40,593 nt of DNA from an uncultured Bacilli bacterium. Lineage in GTDB: Bacteria; Bacillota_I; Bacilli_A; RF39; UBA660. The position numbers and the translations under genes are program-made. The notes under the pieces are model-generated. The model made no database searches and had not been told where the DNA came from. It worked only from the letters and a program-made list of their open reading frames with translations. Below are positions 14,793 to 23,446 of this stretch, piece after piece (positions within the stretch are counted from its first letter, which is position 1; the number at the start of each line of letters is the position of its first letter). The stretch covers positions 1-40,593 of the forward strand of contig CAKPJX010000012.1 in assembly GCA_934163035.1 (NCBI GenBank), written 5' to 3'.

Positions 14793-15560
14793 TTAAAAAC
14801 CATATTTACTTAGAATATTTTTACTATATACTTTAGGCGACTCATAATTAGTAGAAATTAAGTGTTCTATAAAGTCATCATAATAGTTGTCTCTTGGTAG
14901 TTCTTTATTTCTAAATATTTCTTGGAAAAGTCTTTTAGCAGTTGGAGTGAAATTCAAATCTTTATAACTAATGCAAAAAGTTGGAATGAAATTACCTTTA
15001 GCCAGATATGTTATATATAAAAATAGTAGTGCTTCTTTATCTTCTCTGATAGCTTGATCAAATATTTCTTTTTTACTTTTTTCTTTTCTAATAGTTGTAT
15101 TTTCATCTGATATATAATCATCAATTATACAAGAATCAAAATCTATAAATTCTAGGTTATTCTCTCTATTAATCATTATATTACTGGATGTTATATCGCC
15201 ATGGCAAACACCTTTTTCATGAATTTGTTTTAATATTTCTAAATTGGTTCTGAATATTTTTAGAATATCTTTTGTTGTATATGCTACAGGGAAGGTATTA
15301 TCTAATAATGATTGATATCCTGATAGAAATGGTAAAGTTATAACTGATCTATATTGCATTAGGGGACTTTTATAGCCACCAAATATGTCGAAATCGCTAG
15401 GTTCTGTTTTTCTACAAGCTATTGGAGTATTGGCATTTGATAAATCTTTTTCAATAAAATTTTGCCAAACTTCTGGTGGTAGAATTGATAGTTTTAATAA
15501 TGTGTCTTCATTTGGCTTTAATATTCTATATTCATTTCCATGATATCTTAATTTTTCCAT
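14793..15560 (-). CDS. Protein-kinase-like fold protein
   Basis: The protein has 255 residues. The C-lobe signature is clear: H-E-K-G-V-C-HGD(122) with the catalytic Asp, N127 five residues later (HGDITSSNIMI), and FIDFDSC (D140, D142) as the metal-binding DFG equivalent. The N-lobe is weak, with no obvious glycine-rich loop; K51 or a neighbouring Lys might be the ATP lysine. The pattern resembles the RIO/aminoglycoside-phosphotransferase/Ser-Thr kinase superfamily rather than a canonical Hanks kinase. It has its own extended -10 promoter and sits between infB and rbfA, an unusual place. Substrate is unknown. Confidence 0.7.
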   Translation of the reverse strand: MEKLRYHGNEYRILKPNEDTLLKLSILPPEVWQNFIEKDLSNANTPIACRKTEPSDFDIFGGYKSPLMQYRSVITLPFLSGYQSLLDNTFPVAYTTKDILKIFRTNLEILKQIHEKGVCHGDITSSNIMINRENNLEFIDFDSCIIDDYISDENTTIRKEKSKKEIFDQAIREDKEALLFLYITYLAKGNFIPTFCISYKDLNFTPTAKRLFQEIFRNKELPRDNYYDDFIEHLISTNYESPKVYSKNILSKYGF

Positions 15561-15586
15561 ACTAACTCCTAGGCTTTTTGCTAGTT

Positions 15587-15614
15587 AGAATAACATATTT
15601 TCTGATAATTTCAA
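15587..15614 (-). promoter_or_regulatory. Promoter of kinase-like gene / rbfA / prepilin
   Basis: On the minus strand TTGAAA (15609-15614), a 16-nt spacer and an extended -10 TGT-TATTCT (hexamer 15587-15592). It follows the infB terminator directly. Confidence 0.65.
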
Positions 15615-15633
15615 GTGATTTTTGTTATTTTTA

Positions 15634-15673
15634 ATAGTAAAACCTCATTTCTAAATCGAAATGAGGTTACTAT
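15634..15673 (-). terminator. Rho-independent terminator of the rimP-infB operon
   Basis: The 11-bp perfect stem AACCTCATTTC/GAAATGAGGTT (15641-15651 / 15658-15668) is extended by TAGTA/TACTA pairing at the base. It lies directly after the infB stop. Confidence 0.88.
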
Positions 15674-17791
15674 TTATCTTTTTATTTCAACTAGTTCGTA
15701 TACTTCAATAATATCTTTTTCTTTATAGTCTTGACAGTTTTCTAGAGTTATTCCACAGTCCATATCCTTTTTTACTTCTTTAACTTGATCTTTTTCATGT
15801 TGTAGGGTTTTAATTGAACCATTGTATACTACTACACCATCACGAACAATTCTAGCTTTTTGATTATTTTTCACAGTACCACTTAAAACATGACAACCAG
15901 CAATTAGACCTACTTTGGAGAATTTAAATATTTGTCTTATTTCTAGGGTACCAACTACTTTTTCTTCAAATTCAGGATCTAACATACCTTTCATAGCTTT
16001 TTCCATATCTTCTACTAGTTTGTATATGATATCGTAATTCTTTATTGAAATACCATATTGTTTTGCTATATCATTTGTTTTGTTATCAGCTCTTACATTA
16101 AAGCCTATGATTAGAGCAGATGAAGCACTAGCTAGGACTATATCGCTTTCTGTTACAGCCCCTACTCCACCTCTGATAATATTTATTTTTACGCCTTCAA
16201 CATCTATTTTTTCTAATGATGATTTAACAGCTTCTAAACTACCATTAACATCAGCTTTTATAACTACATTAATTTCTTTAATACCTTCTTGAATCTTACC
16301 AAACAAATCTTCTAAAGTCATGCCACTGAAGTTAGTGTCTTGCTTTTTAGCTCTTTCTTGTCTTTCTGCAGCTATTTGTTTAGCTTGTTTTTCTGATTCA
16401 AAAGCCATGAATTTGTCTCCTGCACTTGGTACTGATGAAATTCCAGTTACTTCTACTGGTGATGATGGTCCAGCTTCTACTATGTTTTGACCTAAATCAT
16501 TTTTTAGAGTTCTTACTTTTCCATATGATGTTCCTATTACGATTGGATCACCTAAACGTAGGGTTCCATTTTGAATTAATAGGGTTGCTGAAGAACCTGT
16601 CTTATTGTCTTTTCTGGCTTCAATTACAGCACCTGTTGCGTAACGTGATGGATTAGCTTTATATTCTTCCATCTCAGCTATTAATAAGATGTTTTCTAAT
16701 AGTTCATCAACGCCTTCACCTGTTAGAGCAGATATTCTATTAACTATTGTATCTCCACCCCATTCTTCTGGAGTTAGACCAGCCTCAGCTAGACCTGTTA
16801 GGACTCTTTCAATATTAGCATCTTCTTTATCTATTTTATTAATAGCAACAATGATTGGTACTTTAGCAGCTTTAGCGTGATCTATTGCTTCTTTGGTTTG
16901 TGGCATTATTCCATCATCAGCAGCAATAATTATTATTACTATATCTGTAATTGATGCTCCTCTAGCACGCATTTGAGTAAAAGCAGCATGGCCAGGAGTA
17001 TCAATGAAAGTAATTAATTGATTATTATGCTTTACAGAATATGCACCTATGGCTTGAGTAATTCCACCTGCTTCACCACTTGCTACATTAGATTTTCTAA
17101 TATAATCTAGAAGTGTTGTTTTTCCATGATCTACATGTCCCATAATAGTAACTACTGGTGGTCTTTTTACTAAATCCTTTTCATCATCAGCTATTTCATA
17201 ATTTTCAAAATTAGAAATATCAGCAGTTTCTTCTTTCTTTAAAGTTTTATTGTACTCTGATACAATTATTTCAGCACTATCATAATCAATATTTTGATTA
17301 ACAGAGGCCATAACACCTAAGCCCATTAGTTTCTTTACAATTTCTACTCCACCAACATTTAAGGCAGCTGCTAGATCACTTACTGTCATGCCATCTTTAT
17401 ATAAGATAACATTTTCATCTTTAGCATTTTCATTACTTTGAAGTTTTTCTCTATGTTTATAAATCTTCTTTCTTTCTTTTAAAAAGTCCTTTTTATTACT
17501 TTCTGCTTTTTTAGTAGCTCTACTTTTTACTTTTTCAAACTTTTTTTGATCATCTAAATCAAACTTGGTATTCATAGCTAATTCTTCAGCTTTATCATCA
17601 GCCTCATAATCAAGTTCATCATCTGAATCAGTTGGTTCTTCTTCATCTAGGTAGTTATCTAAAACAGTTATATCATTTTGTGATAGCATAGATTCTTCAT
17701 TTTCATATTCTATTTCTAACTTATCACATAGTTTTTTAATTTCTTCTACTGTTTTATTGACGTCATTAGCATAATCTTCTAAATTCATCAT
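15674..17791 (-). CDS. infB: Translation initiation factor IF-2
   Basis: The protein has 705 residues from the ATG at 17791, which lies six bases after GAGGTG; the GTG within that ribosome site is in frame but unlikely. A short N-terminal region has lysine- and acid-rich linkers, then the second N-terminal domain (DGMTVSDLAAALNVGGVEIV). The GTPase domain has VTIMGHVDHGKTTLLD, FIDTPGHAAFTQMRARG and VAINKIDKEDAN. Domain II follows, then domain III and the C-terminal fMet-tRNA-binding beta barrel (VVGTLEIRQIFKFSKVGLIA, CHVLSG). It recruits initiator tRNA to the 30S subunit. Shorter than in many bacteria because the N-terminus is reduced. Last gene of the rimP operon. Confidence 0.97.
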   Translation of the reverse strand: MMNLEDYANDVNKTVEEIKKLCDKLEIEYENEESMLSQNDITVLDNYLDEEEPTDSDDELDYEADDKAEELAMNTKFDLDDQKKFEKVKSRATKKAESNKKDFLKERKKIYKHREKLQSNENAKDENVILYKDGMTVSDLAAALNVGGVEIVKKLMGLGVMASVNQNIDYDSAEIIVSEYNKTLKKEETADISNFENYEIADDEKDLVKRPPVVTIMGHVDHGKTTLLDYIRKSNVASGEAGGITQAIGAYSVKHNNQLITFIDTPGHAAFTQMRARGASITDIVIIIIAADDGIMPQTKEAIDHAKAAKVPIIVAINKIDKEDANIERVLTGLAEAGLTPEEWGGDTIVNRISALTGEGVDELLENILLIAEMEEYKANPSRYATGAVIEARKDNKTGSSATLLIQNGTLRLGDPIVIGTSYGKVRTLKNDLGQNIVEAGPSSPVEVTGISSVPSAGDKFMAFESEKQAKQIAAERQERAKKQDTNFSGMTLEDLFGKIQEGIKEINVVIKADVNGSLEAVKSSLEKIDVEGVKINIIRGGVGAVTESDIVLASASSALIIGFNVRADNKTNDIAKQYGISIKNYDIIYKLVEDMEKAMKGMLDPEFEEKVVGTLEIRQIFKFSKVGLIAGCHVLSGTVKNNQKARIVRDGVVVYNGSIKTLQHEKDQVKEVKKDMDCGITLENCQDYKEKDIIEVYELVEIKR

Positions 17792-17804
17792 ATATACTTT
17801 CACC

Positions 17805-18068
17805 TCACTCTTTAATTATTTTTTCTATTTCTTCATATACACTTTCCTCTATATTGCATTCTAATTTTTTTTGAAGTACATCACTTTTTTTTATTTTTTC
17901 TAGGATGGCAATATCTTTTTTAATATATGCTCCTCTTCCGTTTAATTTTCCTGTTTCATCAATTTTAACTTCTCCTTCTGGTGTTCTAACAATACGTAGC
18001 AAATCTTTTTTAGGAAGTTTTTCTTTTGTAATTATGCAAGTTCTTAGAGGTATTTTTCTTACTTTCAT
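17805..18068 (-). CDS. ylxR: YlxR family RNA-binding protein
   Basis: The protein has 87 residues. DUF448 signature: KIPLRTCIITKEKLPKKDLL, RIVRTPEGEVKID and GKLNGRGAYI. It is a small basic nucleic-acid-binding protein conserved between nusA and infB. It ends with TGA at 17805-17807, one of only two TGA stops seen in intact genes here, overlapping the infB ribosome site. The ylxQ (L7Ae-like) gene that normally follows in Bacilli is missing. Confidence 0.92.
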   Translation of the reverse strand: MKVRKIPLRTCIITKEKLPKKDLLRIVRTPEGEVKIDETGKLNGRGAYIKKDIAILEKIKKSDVLQKKLECNIEESVYEEIEKIIKE

Positions 18069-18082
18069 AAAAGTGCCTCCTT

Positions 18083-19255
18083 TTATCTAAAGTTAATTCC
18101 GGCTTCTCTAGCTTGTTCTGTTGTTTTTATATCAATTTTATAATGTGTTAGTTTACTAGCTAATCTAGCATTTTGTCCTTTTTTACCTATAGCTAGTGAA
18201 AAATTATCTCCATCAGCAATTACCATAGCTTCTTGTTTTTTAGGATCTGTTATAGCAACAGTTAAGTCTTTAGCTGGCGATAAGGCATTTTCTATAAAGA
18301 TAGCTGGATCTTTATCATATTTTACAACGTCTAATTTTTCACCATGTAACTCTTCTATAATTCTTGCTATTCGGCTTCCTTTTTCACCAATACAAGCACC
18401 AATTGGGTCTATATTATCTCTTTCTGAATATACAGCTACTTTACTTCTATTTCCAGCATCTCTTGCTACACTATAAATCATTACTGTACCATCATTTATT
18501 TCTGGTATTTCTAGTTCAAATAATCTTTTTACAAAACCATAATGATTTCTACTTAGTAGAACAAGTAGATTTTTACCAGAATTATCAACTTTTGAAACAT
18601 AGACTTTTATTTGAGAACCCATTTCGATTTTTTCACCAGGAATAATATCTTTTTTAGGTAGGATTCCATTTGTTCTTCCTAAGTCGATAAAATAGTTATC
18701 AGTATCTTCTAAGGCAACAGTACCAACTAACATTTCATCTTGTTTATCGCCAAACTCTTCCATGATACTATTTCTTTCAGCTTCTCTTATCTTTTGAATA
18801 ACTACTTGTTTAGCAGTTGAAGTTGCTACTCTACCAAAATCCTTTGGAGTTACTTCTTTATCGATTGTGTCTCCTACTTCTAAAGTCTTATCGATCTTTT
18901 TAGCGTCACTAACTTTTATTTCTGTTTCTTTATTAAAGTAGCTAATTGGAGTCTTTTCTTCTTCATTTTCCTCTTCTACTTCTTTTTCATCATCTTCATC
19001 TGTATAGTGTTCAAATAAATAATCTTCATATTCTTCTTTAGTCATTTTATCATCTGGTACGACTGTTAAGTATGAATACACTTTAATTTCACCTGTTGCT
19101 CGATCAAATAATACTTTTACATTTGTTTTTGAATTGAAGTTTTTCTTATAAGCTGAAGTTAGAGCTAATTCCATAGCTTCATAAACTACTTCTGGATCAA
19201 TATTTTTTTCTTTTACGATATTATCAAGTGCTTTTTTAAATTCTTTTCCGTTCAT
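18083..19255 (-). CDS. nusA: Transcription termination/antitermination factor NusA
   Basis: The protein has 390 residues from the ATG at 19255, 9 nt after GGGAG. An ATG at 19264 overlaps the rimP stop but would have no spacing to the ribosome site. Order: RNA-polymerase-binding N-terminal domain (GKEFKKALDNIVKEKNIDPE, ALTSAYKK) with an acidic insertion (~85-110); S1 domain (GTVALEDTDNYFIDLGRTNG); KH1 (EIPEINDGTVMIYSVARDAG, DPIGACIGEKGSRI); KH2 (AIGKKGQNARLASKLT). The acidic C-terminal repeats of E. coli NusA are absent, as usual in Bacillota. Confidence 0.96.
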   Translation of the reverse strand: MNGKEFKKALDNIVKEKNIDPEVVYEAMELALTSAYKKNFNSKTNVKVLFDRATGEIKVYSYLTVVPDDKMTKEEYEDYLFEHYTDEDDEKEVEEENEEEKTPISYFNKETEIKVSDAKKIDKTLEVGDTIDKEVTPKDFGRVATSTAKQVVIQKIREAERNSIMEEFGDKQDEMLVGTVALEDTDNYFIDLGRTNGILPKKDIIPGEKIEMGSQIKVYVSKVDNSGKNLLVLLSRNHYGFVKRLFELEIPEINDGTVMIYSVARDAGNRSKVAVYSERDNIDPIGACIGEKGSRIARIIEELHGEKLDVVKYDKDPAIFIENALSPAKDLTVAITDPKKQEAMVIADGDNFSLAIGKKGQNARLASKLTHYKIDIKTTEQAREAGINFR

Positions 19256-19256
19256 G

Positions 19257-19508
19257 TTATACATCTCCCTTTTCTTTTGAAAATATGTCTACTTCATCAA
19301 TATCTTTTAATAGTTCTTGATCTTTATCTATGATTTTATTTATCATTCTAGAAGCATCTGTTACTCTGTTTAGATCTATTACTTTACTACTATCTAAGAC
19401 AATGTTTAGAATATTTTTTCCTTCTTCTTTTGATATATATGCATCATCTACAAATACATTTAGTTTTGCTATTTTTGAATCAACAAGAGATTGGATTTTT
19501 TCTTTCAT
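19257..19508 (-). CDS. rimP: RimP-like ribosome maturation factor, N-terminal domain only
   Basis: The protein has 83 residues. Position ahead of nusA and the pattern LNVFVDDAYISKEEGKNILNIVLDSSKVIDLNRVTDASRMINKIIDK match the RimP N-terminal domain (LxVxIDK-like strand, then C-x-x-V-S-R-like helix, here ASRMI). Usual RimP proteins have ~150 residues, with a YxLEVSSPGL motif and an SH3-like C-terminal domain; both are gone and the frame ends cleanly after EVDIFSKEKGDV. The stop overlaps the nusA start region. AAGGAGG lies 4 nt before the ATG. Either a minimal RimP or a truncated one; the compact length with an intact operon suggests natural reduction. Confidence 0.75.
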   Translation of the reverse strand: MKEKIQSLVDSKIAKLNVFVDDAYISKEEGKNILNIVLDSSKVIDLNRVTDASRMINKIIDKDQELLKDIDEVDIFSKEKGDV

Positions 19509-19530
19509 AATGCCTCCTTATAAATAATAA

Positions 19531-19558
19531 GAGTGGGATTTTTGTGTATTTCCCACTC
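19531..19558 (-). promoter_or_regulatory. Leader hairpin upstream of rimP-nusA-infB
   Basis: The perfect 8-bp stem GAGTGGGA/TCCCACTC with a 12-nt loop lies between the promoter and the rimP ribosome site. On the minus strand it is followed by TTATTATTTAT, a weak U-rich tail, so it could act as an attenuator or only as an RNA-stabilising structure. Confidence 0.6.
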
Positions 19559-19570
19559 CTTTCTATTGGT

Positions 19571-19598
19571 ATTATAGCATAATTTTAAATATTTACAA
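19571..19598 (-). promoter_or_regulatory. Promoter of the rimP operon
   Basis: On the minus strand TTGTAA (19593-19598), a 16-nt spacer and extended -10 TGC-TATAAT (hexamer 19571-19576). Confidence 0.75.
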
Positions 19599-19606
19599 AT
19601 ATTTTT

Positions 19607-20182
19607 TTAATTTATATCTTTTCTTTTTATTAAACACATTCCTTTTGACGAAGTGCTATTATCATTTGTTACTAATTCATACTCATTCTTTTCATGTTTA
19701 TTTAATTCATCTAATAAGATGCGAGTTCTTAATAAGTTAAATTCGTAAGATGGATCATTTCTATCTATGCAAAAACCTATAAATTTATCCTGAGGAGTTC
19801 CTACAGTATCAAAGGCCTTTTTTGTTACTCCTCTACTTATTATTACATCAAATCTTTTTAAACTTGGATGTGTTGGTGATTCGACCATTCTATTTTTTAA
19901 GCCAGCCTCTTGTGATGCTTTCTGATCTGGATAAACAATTTTTCCATCTTCTATATCACCTGGCATTCCTAGTATTTTAGCCTCTTTTAAGCTTTTTTCT
20001 GTTACTAGATATGATAGTAAAAATGGTTTGTATTTTTTTAATATCTTAGCCATTGAAGTATCAGGCGTATTACCTAGCTCTAGAATTTTTTTATATTTTT
20101 TTGGATTAAAGCCATATCTTTCAATGAATCTTAAAAAACTTTTGGCTTTTTCCATTTCTTGTATTTTTTCTTCTATTGTCAT
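19607..20182 (-). CDS. Uncharacterised basic protein
   Basis: The protein has 191 residues starting at ATG 20182, preceded by AATAGGTG at 5 nt; an upstream in-frame start lacks a ribosome site. No signal peptide or membrane segment. The N-terminal half is helical and lysine-rich (IEEKIQEMEKAKSFLRFIER, MAKILKKYKPFLLSYL). The C-terminal half looks like an alpha/beta domain (PSLKRFDVIISRGVTKKAF, FIGFCIDRNDPSYEFNLLRT, LLDELNKHEKN). I do not recognise the family. It lies 56 nt downstream of the hybrid histidine kinase on the same strand, with no clear terminator between them, so the two may be co-transcribed. Clean ribosome site and codon use support a real gene. Confidence 0.65.
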   Translation of the reverse strand: MTIEEKIQEMEKAKSFLRFIERYGFNPKKYKKILELGNTPDTSMAKILKKYKPFLLSYLVTEKSLKEAKILGMPGDIEDGKIVYPDQKASQEAGLKNRMVESPTHPSLKRFDVIISRGVTKKAFDTVGTPQDKFIGFCIDRNDPSYEFNLLRTRILLDELNKHEKNEYELVTNDNSTSSKGMCLIKRKDIN

Positions 20183-20238
20183 TATTACACCTATTATTCC
20201 TTTCAAGTGGAATTTATGAATTTGGAACATTCATAGGT

Positions 20239-22101
20239 TTATATAATATCGATATCTTGCTCTTTTGTAAAGAGTTTATCTATTTTTACCTTTATTTCAT
20301 CTTTGGTGAATGGTTTTGCTATATAGTCTTTAAAGCCTTCTTGTTCATATTTTTCTTTTGATCCTTCTAAAGCATCAGCAGTTAAAGCTATTACTGGAGT
20401 ATTAAATCCTTCTCTTTGTTTTAACTCTCTCATGGCACTTTCTCCACTCATTACTGGCATCATTATATCCATTAGAATTAAATCATATTTATTTTCTAAT
20501 GTCTTTTCTAGACACTCCTTGCCATTATAACATTCATCTATTTCAAAATTTAAGGCTTTCATTGCTCTTTTAGCTACTTTAATATTTAGTTCATTATCAT
20601 CTACTATTAAAACTTTTTTATTATTAAATTTTGCTTGTTCTTTTTCTACTCTTAGTACTAATTCTGCTGTATTTATTAATTCTTTTTCGGTTAGTGGTTT
20701 TTCTCTTTTGCTTATCTTTTGTGGTATTTGGACAATGAATAATGATCCTTCACCAAATCTACTTTGAACATTTATTTTTCCACCCATCATATCTGTTAAT
20801 TTTTTGGTTATGGCTAGACCTAGACCTGTTCCTTCTATAGTAGTATTTCTTTCTACATCTAGACGTTCAAATTTAGTAAATAGTTTATCAACATCTTCTT
20901 TTTTTATTCCTCTTCCTGTATCTTTTACACTTATTATTAACATACAATCATTCTTTTGATTTATACAACGACAATTGAATTCTATATTCCCTTTATCTGT
21001 ATATTTAATGGCATTTGATAAGAGATTGTTGATTATCTGTTTTATATGGATCTTATCTCCTATTAATTCATATGGAATATCTTCAGCAATAGTAGTTTTA
21101 AATTCTATTTGTTTATCACCAATTCTAGTAGCATTTATCTTAGCTAGAGTATTAGCTGTTTCTTTAAAGTTATAGTTTTCTTCCACTAGTTCTAAGTTTT
21201 CGCTTTCTATTTTATTGATATCCATAATATTACCAACTATTTCTAAAAGAGTTCTAGAGGCTGATAATACATCATTTAAATCTTCTATCATATCTTTTGG
21301 ACAGTCAGTACGTGATGCCATATCTTCTGACAAACCAACAATAGCGTTAAGTGGTGTTCTTATTTCATGAGACATACTCGATAGGAAATCACTTTTTGCT
21401 CTATTGGCTTTTTCAGCATTGTTTTTAGCGACATTTAATTCACCTATCATTTTTAAATCTGGATTTTCTATTGTAAAATACATTATATAATTTATAAAAG
21501 TTATAGTTATTGAAATAATAATTAAATATGGATCTAGTCTGAATAAAAATAATAGGATTAGAATTACTAAGATTATTGAAAAGATAGGAATATATCTTTT
21601 ATCTTTTTTCTTTATATTCATGAAGGCTAATACTAATGATGATATGATAAAGATAGCACATACAATATAGGTCACTATAATAGATGTTCCAGCTACACTA
21701 TAATTACTACCTTTAGAAATAAGATTTACTTTTCCAAGAAAAATTAGAATAGCTCCAATTAGAATAATAATTAGTGATGATTGGATAATTCTTTTCTGAG
21801 TAGTTTTCTTTTCTGGTAGTGAAATAATGGCAGTATATGAAAATAGTGAAGCACAGAAGCCAACTAATAGAACAAAGTCTATTTTATTTAATATTGAAAA
21901 AATTGGACTCGTTATTTCATAAAGATTATAATTAGCTGCTATCTGGAGAAAGCTTACTATTATACCATCAATAAGGGTTATTATAAGCATTAATGAATAA
22001 ACATTGTTTTCAATTAAGTCTACTCTTTTTTTGGAAAAGAAAATTATTACTAATAAAGTTGAAAAGAAAACTGAACATACTGGTAAAAGTATTCCTGACA
22101 T
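20239..22101 (-). CDS. Membrane hybrid histidine kinase with C-terminal receiver domain
   Basis: The protein has 620 residues from the ATG six bases after AATAGGTG. The first ~215 residues hold seven or eight membrane helices with no large sensor loop. H-box: SSMSHEIRTPLNAIVG with phospho-accepting His at about 245. N box (IKQIINNLLSNAIKYTDKG), G1 (VKDTGRGIKKEDVDKLFTKF), G2 (GTGLGLAITKKLTDMMGG). The receiver domain occupies about 490-610: VLIVDDNELNIKVAKR, DLILMDIMMPVMSG with the acceptor Asp, TALTADAL and YIAKPF. No histidine phosphotransfer protein or output regulator is adjacent, so the phosphorelay partner is unknown. A TGC-TATAAT lies just upstream of the ribosome site. Confidence 0.93.
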   Translation of the reverse strand: MSGILLPVCSVFFSTLLVIIFFSKKRVDLIENNVYSLMLIITLIDGIIVSFLQIAANYNLYEITSPIFSILNKIDFVLLVGFCASLFSYTAIISLPEKKTTQKRIIQSSLIIILIGAILIFLGKVNLISKGSNYSVAGTSIIVTYIVCAIFIISSLVLAFMNIKKKDKRYIPIFSIILVILILLFLFRLDPYLIIISITITFINYIMYFTIENPDLKMIGELNVAKNNAEKANRAKSDFLSSMSHEIRTPLNAIVGLSEDMASRTDCPKDMIEDLNDVLSASRTLLEIVGNIMDINKIESENLELVEENYNFKETANTLAKINATRIGDKQIEFKTTIAEDIPYELIGDKIHIKQIINNLLSNAIKYTDKGNIEFNCRCINQKNDCMLIISVKDTGRGIKKEDVDKLFTKFERLDVERNTTIEGTGLGLAITKKLTDMMGGKINVQSRFGEGSLFIVQIPQKISKREKPLTEKELINTAELVLRVEKEQAKFNNKKVLIVDDNELNIKVAKRAMKALNFEIDECYNGKECLEKTLENKYDLILMDIMMPVMSGESAMRELKQREGFNTPVIALTADALEGSKEKYEQEGFKDYIAKPFTKDEIKVKIDKLFTKEQDIDII

Positions 22102-22130
22102 ATATATCACCTATTCTAATTATAGCATAA

Positions 22131-22161
22131 GAAAAGATTAAAGTTTATCTATACTTTAATC
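22131..22161 (-). terminator. Rho-independent terminator after the acyltransferase gene
   Basis: The 9-bp perfect stem GATTAAAGT/ACTTTAATC with an 8-nt loop is followed on the minus strand by TTTTC. It lies between the acyltransferase stop and the hybrid kinase promoter. Confidence 0.8.
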
Positions 22162-22180
22162 TATATACACTTTATTTACA

Positions 22181-23323
22181 TTAATATCTTCTTTGGAAAT
22201 CGCTATGTCTAGCTTGCTTAACTAGTTTCTTAGCATATTCTACATGCCCACAGTTTTCTTTAGTTAAAATAGCATCAGCAATAGGTTCAAATACATCTTC
22301 TGGTCTTATTATTCTTTTATCCCTATAATCAGCACAAGTTTCTATATTTGGATCATACCTATCGGCAGTAGCAATTCTTTTTTGTAATTGATCATCCCAA
22401 GCTTCTTCTGAAGTTGCAAAAGCGCCAACTATGTCATCTCTTTTAGCCTGAGCATATTTTTCAAGCATTAAATAATATTTACTAGCCATAGTGTCTCTTA
22501 ATAGTTCTTTGGCTGCATCTGTACTTAGCCCATTAAATGAAAAAGGATTATCTGTTAATGTATAGATACTATTATTTTCTGAATTATAGGTTGGATCATC
22601 TATATGATGAAGCATTGGAATTATTTTAGCACCTGTCATTTTAGAAAGTTCTATGGCACCCTTCCATGCCTCAAGCATTAGTAGATTAGGGGTTTTATTC
22701 CAAACACCTTCTGGGAAGACGATTAGACTTGTTCCACGTTCTAGTAAATCTACAGATTTGTCAAAGCCCATTTTCTTGCTTTCTTTGACTCTTCTATTCA
22801 TTAGTGCTACTCCATTAAGCCAAGCAGTAATACCATCTAGAGTATTAAAAAATTGTGGGAGACTGGCAAACATTAAATAAGCATGTTTTTCAGCGGCTAG
22901 GACACTTGCTAATATATCATCTTTAAAAGCATGATTACAACAATATATTACAGGATCATTTGATAGACCTAGTTTTCTATCATTTGGATCATCAAGTACT
23001 TCTAGTGTTTCTTTATCAATAAACTTTTGTTCAGCTCCTAAAAATTTTGGGCCAATCTTTTTAAAAACTGGATTTATGGCACGACGTATCTTAATTCCCA
23101 TGTCAGTATTTTGATCTCTCATAAACTCATGAAACTTATCACTTTTTGGATCTGTATCTAACAAATAGTGGAAAAATGGAGCCAAGGTATAGAAAAGCTT
23201 TGATGGCTTTTCTGGACCTGTTAGGTCTGTTATACTTAAAATATCATTTCCATATAATTGTATTATTTCTTCTAATTTTTTTTGTTCTTTTGGTGTTAAA
23301 TCCCATTCTCTTGGTATTTTCAT
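22181..23323 (-). CDS. PlsC-like glycerolipid acyltransferase
   Basis: The protein has 380 residues from ATG 23323, after AGAGGGGGAAG. The acyltransferase motifs are in order: CCNHAFKDDILASV (NHxxxxD-type motif I), LNGVALMNRRVK, IVFPEGVWNKTPN (FPEG motif III) and GAKIIPMLHH. Family members acylate lysophosphatidic acid or related lipids at the inner face of the membrane. The N-terminal ~110 residues and C-terminal ~110 residues are extra to the minimal PlsC domain and not recognised. No obvious transmembrane helix. It has its own sigma-A promoter and terminator, so it is monocistronic. The exact lipid substrate is unknown. Confidence 0.8.
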   Translation of the reverse strand: MKIPREWDLTPKEQKKLEEIIQLYGNDILSITDLTGPEKPSKLFYTLAPFFHYLLDTDPKSDKFHEFMRDQNTDMGIKIRRAINPVFKKIGPKFLGAEQKFIDKETLEVLDDPNDRKLGLSNDPVIYCCNHAFKDDILASVLAAEKHAYLMFASLPQFFNTLDGITAWLNGVALMNRRVKESKKMGFDKSVDLLERGTSLIVFPEGVWNKTPNLLMLEAWKGAIELSKMTGAKIIPMLHHIDDPTYNSENNSIYTLTDNPFSFNGLSTDAAKELLRDTMASKYYLMLEKYAQAKRDDIVGAFATSEEAWDDQLQKRIATADRYDPNIETCADYRDKRIIRPEDVFEPIADAILTKENCGHVEYAKKLVKQARHSDFQRRY

Positions 23324-23358
23324 ATTACTTCCCCCTCTTATAACTGAAACTGATTGAT

Positions 23359-23387
23359 ATTTTAGTACAAATGGCATATAATGTCAA
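23359..23387 (-). promoter_or_regulatory. Sigma-A promoter of the acyltransferase gene
   Basis: On the minus strand TTGACA (23382-23387), a 17-nt spacer, then TAAAAT (23359-23364). Leader about 30 nt. Confidence 0.85.
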
Positions 23388-23446
23388 TTTCAGGTATACA
23401 ATAATTTATATAATATTAATAATTAGTTATTTTAGTTGTTTCATAT

